From assembly GCF_900105155.1 (NCBI RefSeq), contig NZ_LT629762.1, positions 3,872,501 to 3,936,500 on the forward strand: a DNA stretch of 64,000 nt, written 5' to 3'. The translations under genes and the position numbers were made by a program. Below the pieces are notes generated by a model. It was not told the origin of the DNA. It searched no databases and saw nothing but the letters and a program-made list of their open reading frames with translations. Source of the stretch: Pseudomonas prosekii (GTDB lineage Bacteria; Pseudomonadota; Gammaproteobacteria; Pseudomonadales; Pseudomonadaceae). Of the stretch, positions 53,169 to 60,668 are shown piece after piece; positions within the stretch are counted from its first letter, which is position 1, and every line of letters starts with the position of its first letter.

Positions 53169-54305
53169 TCATTGCAATTGATAACGCTGCATTGCTTGCT
53201 CGACATACACCTGCGGGACTTTGTCGTCCTCGGCCAGGGCGCGCAGGGCCAGGGTGACAATCCAGCGTTTATCCACGGTCTGGCCCGGGGTCGGTTCGGC
53301 TGGCATTGAGGCGGTCGAGTCGGCGCCGAGTGCAACGAAACGCGCGTTAATGTGCGCGCCGATCTGATCGACCACGTGCTGCGCATAACCGGTCACCGCA
53401 ATCACTGGGGAATTCCCGGCGTTCAGGCATTCGCGCAGATGCGAAGAGCGCCGGGGCACGTCCGGATGCACGCGACTCCAGCGTTGCGCGCTATCGGCAT
53501 CCCGCGCCAGGCGCGTGTAGCTGGGGCAACTCCACAATTCGCTGGCCACGCCCCAATCCTCGCGCAGCATCTGCGCGGCAGAAATCACTGAACGCAAGGC
53601 CAGTCCGGCGCCAAGCAGGCGCACTTTCGGCTGCTCGGCGTTGCCCACGGTTTCGCTGATTTTGTACATGCCTTTGAAGGCCTGGTGTGCGCTGTGGTTG
53701 CTCATCGGCCCGGTGAAATCGTTGGGCTCATCGTGCAGCGCCATGTAATAAAACCCGTCGCTGCCCTCGACATACAGACTCTGCAACGCGGCAATCGCAA
53801 TCGCCCGGGCTTCGGCGCCGCTGGCCGGGTCGAACGGCAGACATTGCGGGTTGGCCGCGAGCCACAGCGGCACCCACGGGTGCGCGCCTTTGGGCCAGGC
53901 GCTGGACAGTGTTTCGATGTCATTGCAGACAATCCCGCGTTGCGCCGCTTCGCTCGATAACGCGCACAGTTCGGCCGACGTCGCCGAGCTGGTCAGGTAC
54001 AACAAGGGTTTTTCGCTGGCGCAGGCTTGTGGGCTGAAGCGCAGCGGCCAGGCGCTGATGCGGGTGTGGGTATGGGTCTGGTCAGGGCTGCTTTCGACGC
54101 CCGGTGGCTGGTTGGATCGGACCACCCAGACGTTCTTTGAAGTCTGCGGATCGCGTTCCAGACGGTCAGCGATATCGATCATGGTGTAGAGCGGCGAAGC
54201 GCATTGCGCGTGGGATTGATCGGCGAGGGCCTGGATTTTTTCGATGCAGGCCTGGGCTGCCAGGCCGGTCTCGCGGGTGGTGTTGAAGCTGGAAAAACCG
54301 ATCAT
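53169..54305 (-). CDS. Truncated E1 paralogue lacking the ThDP-binding domain
   Basis: A 378-residue protein whose second half aligns by eye with the C-terminal third of the neighbouring AceE: FYYMALHDEP, HQAFKGMYKI, VRLLGAGLALRSVISAAQML, WGVASELWSCPSYTRLARDA and ARFVALGADS parallel the AceE YYYITLLNEN, EEGILKGMYTL, MGCGSILLEVNAAAQLLEAD, FGVTSDVWSVTSLTELRREG and RRFVALGTDG. The N-terminal 150 residues only weakly resemble the pyrimidine domain and there is no GDG...NN motif, so it cannot be an independent decarboxylase. The frame is open and starts with a good ATG. It could be a regulatory subunit or a decaying paralogue. Confidence 0.75.
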   Translation of the reverse strand: MIGFSSFNTTRETGLAAQACIEKIQALADQSHAQCASPLYTMIDIADRLERDPQTSKNVWVVRSNQPPGVESSPDQTHTHTRISAWPLRFSPQACASEKPLLYLTSSATSAELCALSSEAAQRGIVCNDIETLSSAWPKGAHPWVPLWLAANPQCLPFDPASGAEARAIAIAALQSLYVEGSDGFYYMALHDEPNDFTGPMSNHSAHQAFKGMYKISETVGNAEQPKVRLLGAGLALRSVISAAQMLREDWGVASELWSCPSYTRLARDADSAQRWSRVHPDVPRRSSHLRECLNAGNSPVIAVTGYAQHVVDQIGAHINARFVALGADSTASMPAEPTPGQTVDKRWIVTLALRALAEDDKVPQVYVEQAMQRYQLQ

Positions 54306-54363
54306 ATTTCAACTCGCTCCGTGCGTTCCGTCGTCCTTGCACCATACTGCACGCCTCAATATG

Positions 54364-54377
54364 ATTGCAAATGCAAT
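54364..54377. promoter_or_regulatory. ATTGCA-AA-TGCAAT palindrome, likely third site of the MarR regulator
   Basis: Six-base arms around a 2-bp centre in the shared promoter of the E1 paralogue and the glutathione transferase. It resembles the GTTGCAATTGCAAC sites at 52625 and 52665. Confidence 0.6.
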
Positions 54378-54410
54378 GACATTCAACGCCGCCAAACGGA
54401 GTTTTGTCCG

Positions 54411-55049
54411 ATGAATACGTCTTACCCACTCACGCTCTACACCGCCGATACGCCCAATGGGCAGAAGATCAGTATTTTCCTCAAAGAGGCCGGCATCGAC
54501 TGCGAACAGGTGAAATTCAATCTGTCCGAAGGGCGCCAGCATTCGCCGGAATACCTGCAGATCAACCCGAACGGCAAAATCCCGGCAATCGTTGATCATG
54601 AAGCCGGAGTGTCGGTTTTTGAATCGGCGGCCATCCTCGGTTATCTGTCGCAGAAGTTCGATTGCCTGCAGCCAAAATCCGCCGCAGAGCAGCTTGTCGT
54701 GCAGCAATGGCTGTACTTTCAGGTCGGCGCCATTGGCCCGATGCTGGGCCAGTTGTGGTGGTTTTTACACGGCACTACATCGGCGAATGAGCAGGCGATC
54801 ACGCGCTATCGCAACGAGGCGTTGCGCATCTATGGCGTGGTCGACAAGCAATTGGCGAAAAGCACCTATCTGGCCTCGGACAACTATTCGATTGCCGACA
54901 TCGCAGCGTTTCCCTGGTTGCGCACCCACGAAGAGCTCGCGCTGGATATCTCATCGTTCAGCCACGTCAACCGCTGGTTGCAGGCCATCGAGTCGCGACC
55001 GGCCGTGCAGGCCGGGCTGGCTGACTCGCGGGAAACGCGCGCAAGTTAA
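54411..55049 (+). CDS. Glutathione S-transferase family protein
   Basis: A 212-residue GST. The thioredoxin-like N-terminal domain has YTADTPNGQKISIFLKEAGI, NPNGKIPAIVDHEAG (cis-proline) and the glutathione-binding VFESAAILGYL (Glu-Ser). The helical C-terminal domain includes SIADIAAFPWL. The layout resembles Nu-class/YfcG-type disulfide reductases (PNGQK), which act on peroxides or disulfides. Divergent from the E1 paralogue and probably under the same MarR control. Confidence 0.9.
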   Translation: MNTSYPLTLYTADTPNGQKISIFLKEAGIDCEQVKFNLSEGRQHSPEYLQINPNGKIPAIVDHEAGVSVFESAAILGYLSQKFDCLQPKSAAEQLVVQQWLYFQVGAIGPMLGQLWWFLHGTTSANEQAITRYRNEALRIYGVVDKQLAKSTYLASDNYSIADIAAFPWLRTHEELALDISSFSHVNRWLQAIESRPAVQAGLADSRETRAS

Positions 55050-55350
55050 CGTCCTACATTCAACACGAGCCTGATGTCCGAGAGCCGCGTTATCCCGTCG
55101 GGAAAGGGCGGCTCTGTTATTTGAAGTATTTACACAATCAATTAGCGTATGCTTTTATTCGATTAATGATCAGCCCGAAGTTAATACGTTCAGTGTGCAA
55201 CCATGCTATTGCGGCGATCCCGCTTGAACGCAATTAGGTAGTGATCATTTATCTTTACTACAAGAAGGACTCTTGGGTTGGATATCGAAACATAATCGAT
55301 GCCAAACGGGGATTCAAGAATCTGAATACTATAAGAAAACAGGATTTCTG
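55050..55350. other. Leader region of luxR with a terminator for the GST gene
   Basis: A hairpin AGAGCCGC / GCGGCTCT (55079-55118) followed by GTTATTT may end the GST transcript. The remainder is AT-rich (about 55125-55350) and should hold the luxR promoter; no gene is seen. Confidence 0.55.
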
Positions 55351-56079
55351 ATGAGTACTCGATTATTAAATTGCGACGTTATGGCCAAGCACGAGTCTGA
55401 GCCGGATTACCAATTGCGTTGTGCCTTTGAAAAGCACTTGCAGTCTCTCAATGGTTGTCACTATGCGTATTTTGTTACGCATAAAGGCCTGGACGTCAAA
55501 CCGCGAATCATTTCCAACTACCCTGAGCGTTGGCTCAGGGCTTATAGAGCTGCCAACTATCATTTGATCGACCCGGTGATCAATCACGGGCTGAAATGCG
55601 TGGCGCCGTTCTCCTGGCGAGAAGCGCTCGAGGCCAAGGAGTCAGCCCAGAGCGATGATGTATTCGCCTTGTCGCAGAAGTACCAGATCTCGATGGGCTA
55701 CACCTTCAACCTGCATGACTCCAACGGGTTGTTCGCCGCGCTGAGCATTTGCAACACCGAGCGCCGCGTCGATTTCGAGCAAGTCATGAAGCAGCGCGCG
55801 GCAGAAATCCAGATGACCCTGATCCAGTTTCACAACAGCCTGACCGCCACTTTTGCGCCGAACGAGCTGTTTCCCGCGTCGGCGGATACCAGCCTGTCGG
55901 ACCGCGAAATGGGCGTACTCAAGTGGGTGGTGATGGGCAAGGCTTATCGAGAGATCGCAGCGATGCACGCGATTTCCGTGCGCACCGTGAAGTTTCACAT
56001 GTCCAACGTGGTTCACAAACTTCAGGTGCGCAACGCCAAGCAGGCAGTCTACAAGGCCGTCAGCCTGGGCCTGGTCTGA
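55351..56079 (+). CDS. LuxR family quorum-sensing regulator
   Basis: A 242-residue acyl-homoserine-lactone receptor and activator. The ligand-binding residues of the family are all present (YPERWLRAYRAANYHLIDPV: Trp, Tyr, Asp; then PFSW), and the C-terminal GerE-type helix-turn-helix is LSDREMGVLKWVVMGKAYRE, followed by SVRTVKFHMSNVVHKLQVRN. AGGA six bases before the ATG supports the start. The gene converges with luxI, the two stops being 13 bp apart, as in the ahlI-ahlR arrangement of P. syringae. Its target is very probably the palindrome at 56827-56846. Confidence 0.93.
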   Translation: MSTRLLNCDVMAKHESEPDYQLRCAFEKHLQSLNGCHYAYFVTHKGLDVKPRIISNYPERWLRAYRAANYHLIDPVINHGLKCVAPFSWREALEAKESAQSDDVFALSQKYQISMGYTFNLHDSNGLFAALSICNTERRVDFEQVMKQRAAEIQMTLIQFHNSLTATFAPNELFPASADTSLSDREMGVLKWVVMGKAYREIAAMHAISVRTVKFHMSNVVHKLQVRNAKQAVYKAVSLGLV

Positions 56080-56091
56080 CCGGCAGGCCGC

Positions 56092-56739
56092 TTACCTGGG
56101 CGCCGCTGGCTGGCAATTGATGTCCACCACCGCGCTCAGCGGCTGGCCGTTCTTCGCCTCGATCGCCTCGACGAGGCGCTGATCGTTTTCGCGCGAAACC
56201 GGCATATTCAGCAGCAGCACCTTCTCACCTGGCGAGGCTTCGCCGCTGTCGAGAATTTCGTAGTGCCAGCCGGCCTTGCGCACGATGCGCGACATGGCCT
56301 GACTGACCACCGTGATGATCGATTCCAGACCGGCGCGGGCGGCGTAGGTGTGCATCGCCAGCAAGAGCATTTCAGTCAGGCCCAGTTGCCCCAGTCCCAA
56401 TGCACGGGAGCGCGTCTTGTCGACGAAAAATCGGCTGGACTCGGCGATCCGGCAATTCTTCGGCAAGTTGTGCCCGAAGAAACTGCGGAACGGGCCTTCG
56501 ACCATATACGGGTAAACGGTGTTGATCAGGCGCAGGCTGGCGAGTGAAACGCCTGAGCAGGTGCCGACAAGATAAGTCGAATGCGCATTATCGTATTCAT
56601 CGACTTCATGCCCGCCGCAAATATTGACTCGCCAGTTAAGCCGGTCGGCGAATACTTCTTTTCTTAATCCATACAAGTTTCCCAATAACTCCGGGGAAGC
56701 TTGCGAGTGCTCGACGTTATAAAAACTTACTTTATTCAT
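56092..56739 (-). CDS. Acyl-homoserine-lactone synthase, LuxI family
   Basis: A 215-residue autoinducer synthase. The invariant residues are seen in order: Arg, Phe and Trp in LRKEVFADRLNW, the two Asp and Arg in EVDEYDNAHSTYLVG and SLRLI, Glu and Arg in ESSRFFVD. The acyl chain cannot be told from the sequence. The C-terminal 30 residues extend a little beyond the usual length. Its promoter region is shared with the divergent azomycin-type operon, with the lux-box-like palindrome 88 bp upstream, so positive autoregulation is likely. Confidence 0.93.
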   Translation of the reverse strand: MNKVSFYNVEHSQASPELLGNLYGLRKEVFADRLNWRVNICGGHEVDEYDNAHSTYLVGTCSGVSLASLRLINTVYPYMVEGPFRSFFGHNLPKNCRIAESSRFFVDKTRSRALGLGQLGLTEMLLLAMHTYAARAGLESIITVVSQAMSRIVRKAGWHYEILDSGEASPGEKVLLLNMPVSRENDQRLVEAIEAKNGQPLSAVVDINCQPAAPR

Positions 56740-56826
56740 AATTGTTATTGTCCATCCCTGGAAGAAAAGGCGGTCGCGATTTTTATCCCGCGCGCGGGGA
56801 GGATGAAGTGAAGTGCCGGGAAAATC

Positions 56827-56846
56827 AACTGTACCTAGATACAGTT
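56827..56846. promoter_or_regulatory. Lux-box-like palindrome between luxI and rohP
   Basis: AACTGTACCTAGATACAGTT: perfect 7-bp arms around a 6-bp centre, 20 bp in all, fitting the NNCTG...CAGNN lux-box plan. It is 88 bp from the luxI start and 147 bp from the rohP start. Half-sites (TACAGTT near 56909; CAGTT near 56873) follow. No other perfect candidate was seen in the 254-bp gap. Confidence 0.8.
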
Positions 56847-56992
56847 ACCAAGGTTCATTGGTCAGTTGCTCGGTTAAATGCTCAATCGTTGTTGATTCGC
56901 ACCAAGGTACAGTTGTCGGTTGTATTGGCAGCGTCAAGTATAGGCGGGCGATATCCAACGGCTGGTCATTCAACTCTTACAGGAATAACAAT

Positions 56993-58171
56993 ATGAGTGT
57001 CGTGAGCACGCGTCTGAAAACCAAAGAAGACATCACGCAACACGAAATATCTGCCTTGAAGACCCGGTTCAATCTTGCAGATGCCCATACGCACCAGGAT
57101 CAGAGCCTCACCCAACAAAAGATCGTCGATAGCCTGCCTGAGTTGTGGTATCGCGCTCAGGGGCAGACTCAGTACAAGAGCGAACAGGAATTCATCAAGG
57201 CCTTCTTTACCTTTCACGGCCAGGAACATGCGCTCAAGCGCCATGACGAGATTTACCTGGTGTACGCCGCGTCGGTGGCCATGCACATCACCGCGACTTA
57301 CCTGCGCAAGCGCGACATGAGCGTCGGCCTGATCGAACCGTGTTTCGATAACCTGCATGACTTGCTCAAGCACATGGAAGTGCCGTTGTCGCCACTGGAC
57401 GAATCGCTCTTTCAGTCACCCCGCGATGTCTATGCCAACCTGCAAACGGCGGCGGCCAAGGTCGATGCGATATTCCTCGTTGATCCCAACAACCCGACCG
57501 GTTCGAGCATGTTCGCCAATGGCGCGCAGACGTTCATGGAAGTGGCGCGTTACTGCCGGGACCATGGCAAGTTGCTGATTCTGGATTTCTGCTTTGCCGC
57601 GTTCATCAAGACTGCGGGCGGTAACCGCATTGACGCGTATGCCATTCTCGATGAGATCGGCACCCAATACATCATCATGGAAGACACCGGTAAAACCTGG
57701 CCGCTGCAAGACACCAAGTGCGCCACGATCATGTCCAGCCGCGCGCTTAATGCGGACATTTACAGCATCGTCACCAGCGTCCTGCTGAATGTGTCGCCGT
57801 TCATCCTCAATGTCGTGACGCAGTACATCAACGACAGCAGCGACGACGACTTCGAGTCTGTGCGCTCGGTCCTCGATATCAATCGCGAGGCTGCGCAAAA
57901 GCACCTGCACGGCAACTTTCTCAAGTACCTGACGCCCATGATCGAGACCAGCGTGGCGTGGTTTGAAATCCTGCGTGACGGTGTATCGGCCGACGATCTG
58001 CAAGCCTATCTGATGAACTACGACGTCTACGTCCTGCCCGGCAAGTACTTCTTCTGGAGCAAACCGCAGACCGGGCAGAAGTACATTCGCCTGGCGCTGG
58101 CGCGCAAACCCGAAGAGTTCAAGTTGGCAGTCGAGACCATTGCCGTGGCGCTGGAGAATTATCATGAGTGA
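56993..58171 (+). CDS. rohP: PLP- and O2-dependent L-arginine hydroxylase, RohP/MppP type
   Basis: A 392-residue fold-type I PLP enzyme. Close likeness to the MppP/RohP family, which oxidises L-arginine with O2 to 4-hydroxy-2-ketoarginine, is visible in several places: ITQHEISALKTRFNLADAHT and QQKIVDSLPELW at the N-terminus (the lid that orders over substrate), DPNNPTGS, the PLP-pairing Asp in ILDFCFAAF, the Schiff-base Lys in MEDTGKTWP, and the carboxylate Arg in YIRLALAR. In the azomycin pathway this is the first step. AGGA is 8-9 bases before the ATG at 56993; the longer frame crosses the lux box and is rejected. First gene of a five-gene operon. Confidence 0.88.
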   Translation: MSVVSTRLKTKEDITQHEISALKTRFNLADAHTHQDQSLTQQKIVDSLPELWYRAQGQTQYKSEQEFIKAFFTFHGQEHALKRHDEIYLVYAASVAMHITATYLRKRDMSVGLIEPCFDNLHDLLKHMEVPLSPLDESLFQSPRDVYANLQTAAAKVDAIFLVDPNNPTGSSMFANGAQTFMEVARYCRDHGKLLILDFCFAAFIKTAGGNRIDAYAILDEIGTQYIIMEDTGKTWPLQDTKCATIMSSRALNADIYSIVTSVLLNVSPFILNVVTQYINDSSDDDFESVRSVLDINREAAQKHLHGNFLKYLTPMIETSVAWFEILRDGVSADDLQAYLMNYDVYVLPGKYFFWSKPQTGQKYIRLALARKPEEFKLAVETIAVALENYHE

Positions 58172-58682
58172 GGCCAGTGTGCCGATTATCGATGCCACGG
58201 TTTTCATGGGCATGCATCACAGTGATCCAGACATTCATGCGAAATCACTGGGTTTCTTCAAGCAGTTTTACCAACGCCAGGCGCTGATGAGCTTCGGCCA
58301 GATTGGTATCTGTGACGCGATCATCTGGAAAAAGAGCCGCGAGTTGCAGGATCTGTATTACCCGTTCATGGATGTTCTGCACACGGAAATGAACATCCAG
58401 CGTCAGGGTTACTGCAATAAGGTGCTGCGCCGCGCCTGCCTGGAAGCGGATTGGGCGCATTTGAACGTCGAGCAAAAACTGCTCGCCGCGCAAGTCGTCG
58501 AACATCGCCAGCCGCTGTATACCCACGACCAGGCGTTGCATCAACTGACTGCGCTGAAGCCATTCCTGCAGTCTTTCCCGCAATGGACTTCCGGCGCGGC
58601 ATTCCCACCCTCGTTGCAGGCACTCTTCGAGCAATCTCGGGACATGCTGATCGAGCAAGAGGACTTCCGAAATGTCAGCTAA
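58164..58682 (+). CDS. rohQ: DUF6190-like protein, probable 2-aminoimidazole-forming cyclase (RohQ position)
   Basis: A 172-residue protein with a PIN-like start (VPIIDATVFMGMHHSDPD) and the conserved stretch FGQIGICDAIIWKKSRELQD, then LYYPFMDVLHTEM. I match it from memory to DUF6190. In azomycin clusters a protein in this place cyclises guanidinoacetaldehyde to 2-aminoimidazole; assignment here is by position and family likeness, not by a known active site. It overlaps rohP by 8 bp and rohR by 11 bp. Confidence 0.7.
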   Translation: MSEASVPIIDATVFMGMHHSDPDIHAKSLGFFKQFYQRQALMSFGQIGICDAIIWKKSRELQDLYYPFMDVLHTEMNIQRQGYCNKVLRRACLEADWAHLNVEQKLLAAQVVEHRQPLYTHDQALHQLTALKPFLQSFPQWTSGAAFPPSLQALFEQSRDMLIEQEDFRNVS

Positions 58683-59472
58683 GAGTATTTTCGTTCCGCT
58701 TATCACACCACTCGATGAGCACTCGCGCATCTGTGAGTCGAGCGTGCGCCAGTTGTTGCAGTGTTCACATCCGTACGTGGACGGCTACATTCCGTGCCTG
58801 ACTTCCGGTGAAGGCTGGCGACTGGAGCGGCGGGACTGGTTGCGCATGCTCGAACTTACGCTGGCGCATGCCCAGGACAAAACGGTGATCGCCGGGATCG
58901 AGCGCGCCACTACCGCCGAAGTTCTTGAATACGCACTGTTGGCGCAAGAGGCGGGGGCGCACGCCATCATGTTTACCTCGCCGTTTGCGCCGGGCACCAC
59001 CCAAGAGCAGATCATCGAGCACTATCGTGAAGTTCATGATTCGACTTCGCTCGACCTCTACATCTATAACGAGTCGGCGCTGTCCGGTAATGAAAAAACC
59101 TTCGAGACCTTACTTGCCATTGGCGAACTGCCACGGGTGATCGGGATCAAGGATTCGCCTTCCGAGCCGCGCACGCAAAGAGAAATCGAGCGGCTGCGCG
59201 CTGAAGGTCTGGATTACTTCATTGGTTGGGAAATGCTCCTGGCGCGGGATTTGGAGTCTGACGGCAATGTTGTTTCGTTGGCCAATCTGGAGCCGGCGCT
59301 GTGCCGGTTGGCGATCAGTGCGCGGCAACAGTCGGTGGGCGAAATGATCGAGACACTCAATGGCTATTTCGACTTGGGCGCCGATGACTGGTACGCCCAA
59401 GTCAAGAAAGAACTCAAGGCCCGAGGTGTGATCAGCACAGACAAAGTGTTCGCAGAAAAGGGGTCGGCATAA
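58672..59472 (+). CDS. rohR: DHDPS-fold retro-aldolase, RohR type
   Basis: A 266-residue protein of the dihydrodipicolinate synthase/N-acetylneuraminate lyase family. The Schiff-base Lys is in RVIGIKDSPSEP, the partner Tyr in YIYNESALSG, and the substrate-carboxylate loop is TSGEGWRLERRDW. In azomycin synthesis this class cleaves 4-hydroxy-2-ketoarginine to pyruvate and guanidinoacetaldehyde. A catabolic aldolase is the alternative, but its place between the other pathway genes argues for the former. It overlaps its neighbours (11 bp and 1 bp). Confidence 0.85.
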   Translation: MSAKSIFVPLITPLDEHSRICESSVRQLLQCSHPYVDGYIPCLTSGEGWRLERRDWLRMLELTLAHAQDKTVIAGIERATTAEVLEYALLAQEAGAHAIMFTSPFAPGTTQEQIIEHYREVHDSTSLDLYIYNESALSGNEKTFETLLAIGELPRVIGIKDSPSEPRTQREIERLRAEGLDYFIGWEMLLARDLESDGNVVSLANLEPALCRLAISARQQSVGEMIETLNGYFDLGADDWYAQVKKELKARGVISTDKVFAEKGSA

Positions 59473-60329
59473 TGAGCGATCTGCAGAAAGAACTGTTCCT
59501 GGCCAATCGCGCCTGCATCAAGAAACTTGAACCGCTGAATAGCCGGATTGCTGCGTTCGAACATGACTGGATCTATTCCACTATCGAAAAGACGCGCACG
59601 GCGGATGCACCAACCGATCTTGCCGGATTACGTCAGCGCCTGGCCGCGCTGGTTGAAGAAGATCGCAGCGAAGTTCCGCCGAGCGCAGTGTATGTGGCTG
59701 AGCAGATGACGCGGGACGAGTTCAAGATTCTCGTTCAGGAGTTTGCCCTGGACGGACTGACCGAGGCGCAGGTGTTTTATCACTTGATGCCCCGACTTAG
59801 CCTGGCGGCGCAAATGCCGGTGTTGCGGATGATGATCGACGAGTTCGGCTCCGGCAATCTCAAGCGCTCGCACACCACGCTGTATGTCGACTTGCTCAAA
59901 GAACTGGAAATGCCGGTCGACCTGGAGTTTTACATCGACGCCAACTCCTCGGCGGGTTACTCGTTTCCCAACATGTTTTGCTGGTTGGCGATGCGCGCCG
60001 ATGATCCGTCGTACTTCGCCGGGGTGATTACGTACTTCGAGACGGTCGTGCCGTTCTTCTTCGAGTGTTACACCGCGATTTGCGAGCGATTGCAGATCAA
60101 GGCGCACACCTATTATTCGGAGCACGTACACATCGATGTATTCCACGCGATAGAAGGCCAGCGCTTGCTCAAAGCGATGGACGTCACCGGTGATCTGGAT
60201 CCGGTAAAAGCCTGGAACGGCATTTGTATGGGGCGCGATATCACTAACGCTGCATTTGATGCCGCCGTGGCAAAGGCGCAACGTCAAAAGCACTTCGATA
60301 AGGAGCGAATGATTGAACGAGCCTTCTGA
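59472..60329 (+). CDS. rohS: Haem-oxygenase-like diiron N-oxygenase, RohS type
   Basis: A 285-residue iron-containing redox enzyme of the haem-oxygenase-like diiron (HDO) family. Likely iron ligands: the Glu of MMIDEFGSGNLKRSHTTLY with its His, and the Glu/His/Asp/His set in YYSEHVHIDVFHA. In azomycin biosynthesis this class oxidises the amino group of 2-aminoimidazole to the nitro group. Related enzymes (UndA, BesC, SznF) do other four-electron oxidations, so the precise product is inferred from context. It starts at the rohR stop (TAATG) and runs into the Rieske gene. Confidence 0.85.
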   Translation: MSDLQKELFLANRACIKKLEPLNSRIAAFEHDWIYSTIEKTRTADAPTDLAGLRQRLAALVEEDRSEVPPSAVYVAEQMTRDEFKILVQEFALDGLTEAQVFYHLMPRLSLAAQMPVLRMMIDEFGSGNLKRSHTTLYVDLLKELEMPVDLEFYIDANSSAGYSFPNMFCWLAMRADDPSYFAGVITYFETVVPFFFECYTAICERLQIKAHTYYSEHVHIDVFHAIEGQRLLKAMDVTGDLDPVKAWNGICMGRDITNAAFDAAVAKAQRQKHFDKERMIERAF

Positions 60330-60549
60330 ATTTGATCATTCCGGCACTTTCACCGTCACCGTCGACAATCAGCAATACCAAGTGCCGCACGCCTGTCCGC
60401 ACCGGGATGGCTGGTTAGTCCACGGCACGATCAATGAGCAGCGCAAAAGCATTACCTGCCCGTTGCACTTCTCGGTGTTCAGTCTGGAAACCGGTGAGCA
60501 ACTAAGCGGCCCGCCGTGCGGCCGTCTCGATGTGAAGCGCATGGCTTAA
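60313..60549 (+). CDS. Small Rieske [2Fe-2S] protein, probable electron donor to RohS
   Basis: A 78-residue Rieske ferredoxin with both cluster-binding motifs: CPHRDG (Cys, His) and CPLHFSVF (Cys, His), 21 residues apart. It is minimal in length and has no membrane anchor, so soluble. The start is TTG at 60313, eight bases after AGGAG, inside the last codons of the diiron gene. Reduction of the diiron centre for nitro-group formation needs electrons, which this protein probably supplies; a ferredoxin reductase is not in the operon. Confidence 0.85.
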   Translation: MNEPSEFDHSGTFTVTVDNQQYQVPHACPHRDGWLVHGTINEQRKSITCPLHFSVFSLETGEQLSGPPCGRLDVKRMA

Positions 60550-60593
60550 GGCTCTTCATTGCGGCTGCTTGACGGCACTTATCTGCGCCCATA

Positions 60594-60637
60594 AAAAATC
60601 CCCGTATCAATTAATGATCACGGGGATTTTTTTGGTT
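60594..60637. terminator. Terminator between the roh operon and ychF
   Basis: A stem AAATCCCCGT / ACGGGGATTT with a 14-base loop (itself partly self-complementary, ATCAATTAATGAT) between A and T runs; it can serve both convergent transcripts. Confidence 0.88.
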
Positions 60638-60668
60638 TATCGCGATTCGTGGAAAACCACGTCCTGCT

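Noticed and set aside
56813..56992. N-terminal extension of the RohP-like protein
   Set aside because: The extension is translated from the lux-box region and lacks similarity to the family; the ATG at 56993 has a ribosome binding site.
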